From the NCBI GenBank assembly GCA_029718625.1, contig CM056391.1, positions 24,430,141-24,494,140 of the forward strand: a DNA stretch of 64,000 nucleotides, written 5' to 3'. The notes under the pieces are model-generated. The model worked only from the letters and a program-made list of their open reading frames with translations, had not been told where the DNA came from and ran no database searches. Positions 57,501 to 64,000 of this stretch are shown here, in pieces (position 1 is the stretch's first letter; every line of letters starts with the position of its first letter). A program made the position numbers and the translations under genes. The DNA comes from Synaphobranchus kaupii (lineage: Eukaryota > Chordata > Actinopteri > Anguilliformes > Synaphobranchidae).

Positions 57501-60500
57501 TGCATGCAAGGACACCTACTAATATTTCTGAGCTATAGGGCCCTATCTTACACCCGGCGCAAAGCGGCGCTAACCCAAACACAAGTGTCTTTGCTATCTT
57601 ACACCCGGCGCTAGGTTCATTATAACGCCTAGCGCTTACGTCCTTTAACTACCATGTATTCTTGCGCCCGTTGCAAGTGAACTGGGCGCGTTGGTCTTAA
57701 AATGAGGAGTGGCCAGGATTCTTTTTGGCGTATTGCTATCTTGAGCCAGCAGAAAGCGCTTGCGCTAGAACCACCACAAACCTGGTCTAAAGTCATGTCA
57801 CAGTTGTTTACATGTTATTTTAACGGCGCATATAAGTGCGTCTAAATAGGCGTGTGCACAACGCGTGTACCCTCTGTCTGTTACACACAGGGGCGCGCAC
57901 AAGCATGACTAAAATATCTAGATCACAATGTGAAATATTATTGTGTAGGCTATATCAAAAATGCATAATAATAAAAGGTTCCATAGGTCCACATACCTTT
58001 CCCTCAGCGAAGGGAAACAATGCCACATTACATTGCTCTCAGCCCACTCCATCAACATCCAGGTGATGTGCGATGGTACGGGACAATGGCTATCCATTAA
58101 AAAGGAGCTGATAACACCTATATAAAGCCTAATGCGCGAATTGTCATTTGCACCTAATGCGTGAATTGTCATTCAATGGAAAACTCGTGCACTGCAATAG
58201 ACGGACATTTCAGTTCTGAAAATGCGCTTCAGATGTCATTACAATACAGCTCTGTTTATCTAGTAATACAGCCTGTAAGTAAATAGAATGGTTTGTGACT
58301 GAAAAAAGTTCAAAACCTTGTCCAGTGAATATTGCTTTTATTGTTTTTCAAATAGCCTAGGCTACAGCGGACTCACTGTGCATAAGGTTTTTTCGATAGC
58401 CTATGGTTAAAAAAACGGAGATAAATGTCATCATGTTAACTGAATTGTAACCTTAGCTATTCTTCGTCCTTCATATTTTTTAAATTACAGTGACAAGGTT
58501 TCCATACCCTCAGCTTATTAAAACCCCGCTGATTTCACCTGTTATTCCATAACTGAACAAAAGATTTTAAAGCGAACTAAGCGTCTAATTAGAAACTAAA
58601 TTTGCAGCACGTTACACAATTAATTTACAATTAATTTTAATTCCATTATCTGCATGTGCGCTTTACAGGAGCAGGTCTGTTTTCACGGTCTTCCTGGGAA
58701 AGTGGATCGTTTTAAAGTATTACGCTACCAGTAAAACAGGTTGGTCACATTTCCATAAGCAGGACATTATAAAACAAGGGAAAATATGCTGAACCTATGG
58801 GTTGCCAACCTGACAGATTTATTGTATTTAGTGTCATCATTAAGGCAAAATAACGTTATTTATGTTATTAATCAAAATTAGAATGCAGGTAGCCTAATGA
58901 ACTTCGGATGAAGCTTGAACATGAGTTCATTGCATAATCAAACGAAATTCGTTAAACAAGCAGGCTAATATGGCATTTTCTAAGGTGAGACGGAAGCAAA
59001 TTGGTAGCTTATTCTCAGCTGTTGCAGGTGCTTTTAACGAAATATAACCGCATATATTTTGTAAACAGCACTGTCAGGAATTACCGGGAACTCATAATGG
59101 TTAGCCCGAATAATACTGATCATAGGCTACTATTGATCCACATAGCCTATTCCTTGATCGCACTAAACACGCATGAGCATGTCTGTTTCGCCATCATAAG
59201 CAATCCGCCAAGGTGGAAAAGCAGGCTTTTAAAGGGAATGGGATATGACATTTTGATTGGTTTATTGCATGTCACGTTGAAGACACGCCTATAATTAATG
59301 AAGAGACTAGGTTCAGCCCATTTGCACGTTGCGCCGTGCTTAGCGCCCAAAAAACACGCCGTTAAAATAGCAAAACTGGACTTGGACACGCCCTAAATGG
59401 ACTTTATGCCACACGCTTAGACCAAGCGCCAAGATCACCAAGATAGAGCCCATAGAGTTATACAAGGAAGGGTGGGGGAAAAATTGACTGTGACATACAC
59501 TTTTAGCGGGGTGCACAAAAAGCCCCTTTTAAAAGTCTTCTTAACTGCTCATTTATCATTCATCGCCTTTATTTTCATACCTGCATGACACACTTTTAAC
59601 ATACTGCATTATTTTAATGGTTTATTTTAGCTGCACTACATGCTTACACATCGATGTATTATGTTTTTATTTGCATTATTTTCCCATAAGTCTTACTGTT
59701 GCTTTGTTCTTTTATTTGAAACATGTTTTGCCATAATGTAGGAAAACTTGTGACACTCTCTGTCCCTGTCCCCGTTTGTGCTCCTTGTTTTACCCTGTTC
59801 TTCGCGTTTTGTGTCTTGTTTTCTTGTTTTCCTGTTTGTCTCCCTCGTGGTGCAGGCTGGGCGTGTTTTCCCTCTATGTTGTACTAATTCTCTCTCGCAT
59901 TTCCTCCGCCTTTCACATTCCTTTCCCCGTTTGCATTCCTCACGCTCTCTTCTCCGTTAATCACTCTCGCATACATTCTCACGCTGCACGCAGTCATTAG
60001 CTCATTAACTCTCATATATATTCTCCCAGTTTTCGTTGTCTTGTGCTGGTTCGTAAGTGTTGTTGGGGCCGAGTTCGCTTAGTTGTGTTAAGTTTTGTTT
60101 TTGGAAAAATTATCTCTCCCTATACTTCTGGAGTAGTTGACGAAGTAATAAATTATTGAATTATTGGATTTTCTGTCTCTGAGTCGTGCATTTGAGACCA
60201 GTCCCTTCTCGGACCTTAACAAAACTGTCTATATAGTTTATTATTATAAATATTACATTTGCAGACCTCCATCTGAATATTGCAGCAATTCAGAAAACTG
60301 ACACAGAGGTCCAAGGAAACAAACATGACATTGCCATATTATTTTTTTCAAATATCCAGAGAGACTGTTGTCAAGTAAAAGAGATTGAACAACAGATATG
60401 AGTGACAGTCGAAGGAAACCTGGCACTCACCCCTTTCATAAAGGTGAACTTATTTAGGATCTCATAGTCCCACAGTACAATGTCCCCACTCTTCGACGCA

Positions 60501-60612
60501 ACAGCCAGTGTGCTGGGGAGCGTTGGGTGCCACTCTAGGCATGTAACTCTGCGGTCGAAGGGGCTAGCTGTGCGGAAGAGCCGATACGAGGCCAGGGACT
60601 GCAGGAATCGCT
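48257..60612 (-). CDS. ddb2: DNA damage-binding protein 2, eight C-terminal exons (partial gene)
   Basis: DDB2 is the WD40 subunit that recognises UV photoproducts in chromatin and bridges to the CUL4-DDB1 ubiquitin ligase for nucleotide excision repair. Exons in transcript order are 60431-60612, 57242-57387, 54134-54233, 53183-53360, 50477-50622, 49946-50101, 48912-48957 and 48257-48532; all join in phase. Recognisable blocks are [60 protein letters not shown] (the WDxR box used for DDB1 binding), [13 protein letters not shown] (FQH is the lesion-probing hairpin) and [16 protein letters not shown]. The C terminus has an added Lys-rich tail of about 70 residues. N-terminal exons lie beyond the right edge. 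No lesion is seen. Convergent with acp2. Confidence 0.93.
48625..48720 (-). repeat. (TAA)n and adjoining retroposon tail
   Basis: A TAA repeat at 48625-48642 followed by CTTTTATTTAACCAGG and AATGAGAATAAATTC, a common fish retroposon 3' end, within a ddb2 intron. Confidence 0.55.
48912..48957 (-). CDS. ddb2: ddb2 46-bp exon
   Basis: Acceptor TTCTTTTTAG, donor GTGAAT. Reads [15 protein letters not shown], the propeller loop before the last strand. Confidence 0.9.
49946..50101 (-). CDS. ddb2: ddb2 exon: WHP...GRYPDP repeat
   Basis: 156 bp in phase 0 at both ends. Reads [20 protein letters not shown] then [20 protein letters not shown] and DPNAPGITS, a highly diagnostic DDB2 segment. Confidence 0.95.
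50477..50622 (-). CDS. ddb2: ddb2 exon with FQH hairpin
   Basis: 146 bp, acceptor GGATTAAACAG, donor GTAGGT. Reads [34 protein letters not shown] and [13 protein letters not shown]. The FQH triplet that DDB2 pushes into the damaged duplex is kept. Confidence 0.95.
51003..51760. mobile_element. MITE nested in the Tc1
   Basis: Inverted ends AAAGGGCAGTTCAC and GTGAACTGCCCTTT. The right two thirds is non-coding; the left third is itself interrupted by a LINE end. Confidence 0.75.
51040..51299 (+). mobile_element. LINE 3' end nested in the MITE
   Basis: One frame reads [29 protein letters not shown] and LLALLPPRP stop, the C-terminal end of a fish LINE reverse-transcriptase ORF, followed by an ATGG repeat tail at about 51285-51299. 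Confidence 0.8.
52788..53182. other. ddb2 intron remainder
   Basis: A/T-rich; nothing recognised. Confidence 0.5.
53183..53360 (-). CDS. ddb2: ddb2 exon with WDxR box
   Basis: 178 bp, acceptor TTTTACTGTAG, donor GTAAGA. Reads [40 protein letters not shown] and [14 protein letters not shown]. The Arg of WDLR corresponds to the position altered in some xeroderma pigmentosum group E patients. Confidence 0.95.
53470..53586 (+). mobile_element. Retroposon with TTCTA tail, copy 3 (3' end)
   Basis: GGGGCTACAACTGAAGTTCCC, GGGAAAATAAG and a TTCTA repeat at 53563-53586. Same family as 29008-29485 and 21236-21684. Confidence 0.75.
53587..54133. other. ddb2 intron remainder
   Basis: Nothing recognised. 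Confidence 0.5.
54134..54233 (-). CDS. ddb2: ddb2 exon, DDB2 propeller
   Basis: 100 bp, acceptor CTCCCTAG, donor GTGAGT. Reads [20 protein letters not shown] then [13 protein letters not shown]. Confidence 0.93.
54646..56050 (-). repeat. Dispersed repeat family R, copy C (ddb2 intron)
   Basis: Reverse-orientation counterpart of 10125-10935, with the same blocks in inverse order. It is interrupted at about 54810-55660 by unrelated sequence in which I recognise nothing. Confidence 0.7.
56051..57241. other. ddb2 intron remainder
   Basis: No gene or family recognised. Confidence 0.45.
57242..57387 (-). CDS. ddb2: ddb2 exon IGAGGSIT
   Basis: 146 bp, acceptor GTTTGTTTAG, donor GTAAGG. Reads [40 protein letters not shown] and VYASTRHC. 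It ends with two bases that form Asp with the next exon. Confidence 0.95.
57430..57515 (+). mobile_element. Short retroposon fragment
   Basis: CAAGTCAAATTTTATTTGTA and ATAGCATCCCAATGTGCTTT are pieces of a very common fish retroposon tail. Confidence 0.6.
57538..59451. mobile_element. 1.9-kb TIR transposon in ddb2 intron
   Basis: Ends GGGCCCTATCTTACACC and CACCAAGATAGAGCCC are inverted, with ATA directly outside both. Near the left end, TATCTTACACCCGGCGC is repeated about 55 bp on, forming subterminal repeats. Open frames of 76 to 97 codons inside (57918-58172 minus, 59001-59294 plus) show no motif I know. Confidence 0.7.
59452..59748. other. ddb2 intron between two mobile elements
   Basis: Under 300 bp, A/T-rich, nothing recognised. 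Confidence 0.5.
59749..60221 (+). mobile_element. Solo LTR in ddb2 intron
   Basis: 473 bp beginning TGTGACACTC and ending GGACCTTAACA, with AAACT duplicated at 59744-59748 and 60222-60226. AATAAA near 60147 could be the LTR poly(A) signal. No internal region is present. The five-base duplication and TG...CA ends identify an LTR element; the family is not assigned. Confidence 0.75.
60431..60612 (-). CDS. ddb2: ddb2 exon, first visible
   Basis: Donor GTGAGT. Reads [40 protein letters not shown] and [20 protein letters not shown]. The acceptor is TTTTCAAG or TTTTCAAGAG, so the 5' edge may be 60610. Confidence 0.92.
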
Positions 60613-61244
60613 CTTGAAAACACTATTGGCAGAGATGACTCATGGGAGTTGAATTAGTAATTAGTGCTACTCATTAAATGCTACTTGAAAATTATGCCTT
60701 AGCTTATCAATCACACAAGACTGGACTGAAGTTCAAAAATGATTACTTCCCATTAGAAGGTTCTGTGACTCTCATCATTCAGGATGTTGCTGCCCTGTGA
60801 GAACCTCCATTCAGAACCCCATATGGATAGTTTTACAATCAATAAAACACTACTTCTGCTTTATCTTGTGACTATATATCTCTGTGTGGAGTAGAGTCAG
60901 TAGTTGTCATTGTGATGACAAATGTTTAGTGCATACCAAAATGTACATTTCTGCTGGAAATGTTGAAAAATACTATTAACAATAAAATGTCAAAGCAAAT
61001 CAGTAGTAGGGTCATTCCGGGGGAGAATTGACCCCTTTTAACCTTGACCTCTCAGATCTTTGTGAGATTTGATACCCATAATGTAACCTTGGAGAAATGC
61101 TAATGACTTTAGTTATACTTTTTCAAAAAAAAAAAAATACAAACCATCACTAAGAAAATTAGGGACAAAGTGTTCATTTTAACTCCACGCTGGTTCACTC
61201 CTGTACTTGAGCACAGTAAAATCTTTAGGATACACTTACAGTCC
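60613..61244. other. ddb2 intron
   Basis: Nothing recognised. Upstream ddb2 exons are not found before the right edge. Confidence 0.45.
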
Positions 61245-61298
61245 GTGGCTGTAGCTGGTGCTTGATCTGACATTTGTATAAGCACCAGCTAGAGCCAC
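61245..61298. other. Strong hairpin
   Basis: GTGGCTGTAGCTGGTGCTT and AAGCACCAGCTAGAGCCAC pair over 19 bp with one mismatch around a 16-base loop. Role unknown; it may be the end of a small repeat. Confidence 0.7.
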
Positions 61299-61320
61299 AG
61301 CCTGCAGGGCCGTGTTTGGA

Positions 61321-61341
61321 GGGGGGGGGGGGGGGGGGGGG
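61321..61341 (+). repeat. Poly(G) run
   Basis: Twenty-one consecutive G. Confidence 0.95.
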
Positions 61342-61879
61342 CACGGGAGGGCAATGCCCCTCCAAATGCTCCGCCTGCCCCCCCAAAGCCAAATCCACAA
61401 AATCATCCAACAATATGAAGTCGACGCCCGTAGCGCAGTCAGTAGGCTTAGAGCTACAGACGATTCGGCCAAGCATAAAAATACCACATCGAAATAATAT
61501 ATTTCTCTAATATCTGATTGGTTGGTTTGGCCATATAAAGCATGGAGACGCAGCGAGAGAGGTCAGTTTCTTTGATCAATCTATGCTGTCTGTTCTTGAT
61601 AACTAACTGTTACGCATTGCTTATAGGATATAGGCTAATATTCGCTAGCCAAGCTTACTCAGTGGCGAGAGTCTCCGTCTGGGAGATTCGATTTTACATA
61701 GATTGATTACATGTTGCGTCTAGCCTAGTTGTTATAGCTACGATTCTGCAGAACATCTGCAGCATTGCATTAGCTGGCTGCACGTGTGTGTGCGCGCCCG
61801 TGTGTGTGTGTTAGCTAGCCTACTGCTGCGTGTTGGCTAGTCAGCCCTACTTTCCTCAAACTTTGGAATACTTCACATA
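61342..61879. other. ddb2 intron
   Basis: Contains a short TGTG run near 61786-61810; no gene recognised. Confidence 0.45.
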
Positions 61880-63508
61880 CAGTCAAGCCGGAAAGTCTGC
61901 ACACTCCTTTCACCTTCTCCACGTTTTATTACGTTACAGACATATTCTAAAATAGATTGAGTTCATTTTTTATCTCAAAATAGCCCATAATGACAAAGTG
62001 AAAACCTTTTTTTTTTTTTACACATTTTAGACATTTGTGCTAATTTATTAAAAATCAAAATGTAAAATATATGTACACAAGTGTGCACACCCTTTGATAT
62101 GACACCCAAAAGTGAGCTGAGGTGCATTTTGTTTCCACTGATACTGCTTGAGATGTTTCTACAACTTAATTGGAGTCCACCTGTGATAAATTCAATTGAT
62201 TGGACATGATTGGGGATTGCCAACACCTGCCTATATAAGGTCCCACAGTTAACAGTACATGTCAGAGCAAACTCCAAGCCATGGGGTCAAAGGAATTATC
62301 TGCAGACCTCAGAAACAGGATTGTGTCAAGGCATAGATCTGGAGAAGGGTACGGAAAAATCTCTGCAGCTTTACAGGTCCCAAAGAGCACAGTGGCCACC
62401 ATCATTCGTAAATGGAAGAAGTTTGGAACCACCAAGAATCTTCCTAGACCTGGCCGCCCGGCCAAACTGAGCAATCGGGGAAGACGGGCCTTGGCCAGGG
62501 AGGTGAGCAGGAACCCGAGGGTCACTCTGACAGAGCTCCAGCGTATCCTTGTGGAGATGGGAGAAACTTTCAGAAGATCAACCATCCAGGCAGCACTCCA
62601 CCAATCAGGCCTTTATGGTAGAGTGGCCAGACGAAAGCCCCTCCTTAGTAAAAGGCACATCACAGCCCGCTTGGAGTTTGCCAAAAGGCACCTAGAGGAC
62701 TCTCAAACCATGAGAATCAAGATTCTCTGGTCTGATGAAACCAAAATTGAACTTTTTGGCCTGAATACCAAGCGTCACATCTGGAGGAAACCAGCCACCG
62801 CTCATCACCTGGCTAATACCATCCCTACAGTGAAGCATGGCGGTGGCAGCATCATGATGTGGGGATGTTTTTCAGCAGCGGGAACGGGGTGACTAGTCCT
62901 GATAGAGGGAAAGATGAATGCAGCTAAGTACACCGAGATCCTTGAAGAAAACCTGCTCCAGAGCGCTCTGGACCTCAGACTGGGGTGAAGGTTTACCTTC
63001 CAACATGACAACGACCCGAAGCACACAACCAAGAGAACAAAGGAGTGGCTTCGGAGAAAGTCTGTGCATGTCCTTGAGTGGCCCAGACCTGAATCCAATT
63101 GAACATCTGTGGAAAGAGCTGAAAATGGCTGTGTACCGACGCTCCCCATCCAACCTGACGGAGCTGGCAAGGATATGCCAAGAGGAATGGGCAAAAATGT
63201 CCAGAAACAAGTGTGCCAAGCTCGTAGCTTCTTTCCCAAGACGCCTTGAAGCTGTAATCGCTGCCAAAGGTGCAGCAACCAAGTATTAGGCTAAGGGTGT
63301 GTACAGATATGTAACCCCTAAATAACCTATTTTTGTCAGTAAAATAAAATTGCATATTTTCTAAAAACCTGTTTTCACTTCGTCATTATTGGCTATTGTG
63401 TGTAGATGTTTGAGGCAAAAAATGAACTCAATCTATTGTAGTATAAGTCTGTAACGTAATAAAACGTGGAGAAGGTGAAAGGAGTGTGCAGACTTTCCGG
63501 CTTGACTG
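61880..63508 (+). mobile_element. End-to-end Tc1 transposon
   Basis: Both ends present: CAGTCAAGCCGGAAAGTCT and its mirror, about 105 bp of near-perfect inverted repeat, TA on both sides (61878 and 63509). It encodes the broken transposase at 62281-63289. It lies in the ddb2 intron or 5' flank. Confidence 0.95.
62281..63289 (+). pseudogene. Tc1 transposase, broken
   Basis: Starts MGSKELSADLRNRIVSRHRS, a paired-type helix-turn-helix, then GRPAKLSNRGRRALAREV linking to the second DNA-binding half, then the DDE domain. Catalytic residues are visible: Asp in WSDETK (62733), Asp in HDNDPKHT (63013) and Glu in NPIEHLW (63101). There is a TGA at 62890 where the family has Arg, a TGA near 62985, and a deletion of about ten bases near 63082 that shifts the frame. 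Otherwise the length fits the usual 340 residues. Confidence 0.93.
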
Positions 63509-63677
63509 TATATTAAAATACACTACCTATCATATCTGTCTCTCTCTCTTACGTTCTCTATCGCTCCCACGGTGAAATGGCAGCCGCCAACAGAGGAAAG
63601 CCCCCCAGCGTCTCAGGCATAAAATATAGGCTATATAAAGAAATGATATATAAAAAATTATAAATTATACTGTATAT

Positions 63678-63899
63678 AAATGAAATGATGAACCAATTAC
63701 AGTACCTTAGCTTCACATGTAAATCGACACAAAGAGACTGAAATGATGAAGGAATAAGTAATAAGGAATAAGTAAGAATAAGTAAGGGGGGGGGGGGGTA
63801 TGGCTAAAATATAAATGAAAATGATGAGCCAGTTACAGTAACGTAGTTTCACTTGTAAATAGAAAATAGCACAAAGAGACTGAAATGATGAAGGAATAT
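63678..63899 (+). repeat. Short direct duplication with poly(G)
   Basis: AAATGAAATGATGAACCAATTAC...GAAGGAATA at 63678-63755 is repeated at 63812-63899 with changes. A 13-base G run lies between (63786-63798). Confidence 0.85.
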
Positions 63900-64000
63900 A
63901 GCTCATCTTTAATATATTTGTTTCCATATAAGATTAGATAATGATTTGGTATTATTGGACATAAATAAAGTTGTCCTATAAGATGAGGGGAGTGGAGGTG
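63900..64000. other. Right edge
   Basis: Nothing recognised. Confidence 0.5.

Noticed and set aside
61225..61510. Gly- or Pro-rich frames near 61300
   Set aside because: Produced by the poly(G) run.

Overview
The window is teleost fish nuclear DNA. Genes are split into small exons by large introns with GT-AG boundaries. About half of the sequence is fish-type transposon debris: Tc1/mariner elements with TA target sites, one of them with Sleeping Beauty-type ends, hAT and other terminal-inverted-repeat elements, tRNA-derived SINEs, non-LTR retroposon tails and a solo LTR. TAACGTTAGCTAGC-rich tracts are common. I cannot name the species.

Three host loci are readable. (1) acp2 (lysosomal acid phosphatase), plus strand: the last five coding exons lie at 9888-18393 and end in a transmembrane segment plus a tyrosine-containing cytosolic tail. 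(2) ddb2 (UV-damage DNA-binding protein), minus strand: eight coding exons lie at 48257-60612, and the N-terminal exons are beyond the right edge. ACP2 and DDB2 are convergent neighbours in human, and they are convergent here too. (3) Between them, on the plus strand, is a ubiquitin-specific protease of the USP26/29/37 type (39447-45262). It carries several lesions, and upstream of it is a 5.9-kb minisatellite (33480-39338) whose coding frame matches the splice phase of the USP exons.

Region by region: 1-9.8 kb has no host exon I can support. It holds an hAT-like pair of ends (1019 and 9767) around a Ginger/gypsy-integrase-like element with about 430-bp inverted arms and a 4-bp ACGT target duplication (2084-4259), and TAACGTTA-rich sequence. 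9.9-18.4 kb is acp2. 14.55-20.9 kb is a tandem duplication that includes the acp2 terminal exon; the upstream copy has lost that exon. 21-33.4 kb is layered mobile DNA: a foldback element, tandem MITEs, a piggyBac-like MITE and a deleted Tc1. 33.5-45.6 kb is the minisatellite plus the USP locus, which ends in a 51-bp tandem repeat of a splice-donor sequence. 46-48.2 kb is transposon fragments. 48.25-60.6 kb is ddb2 with transposons in its introns. 61.9-63.5 kb is an end-to-end Tc1 with a broken transposase.

The most unusual feature is the degenerate coding minisatellite fused in frame to a deubiquitinase that appears to have arrived between two anciently linked DNA-repair and lysosomal genes. 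All identifications rest on reading motifs by eye; no database search was possible.
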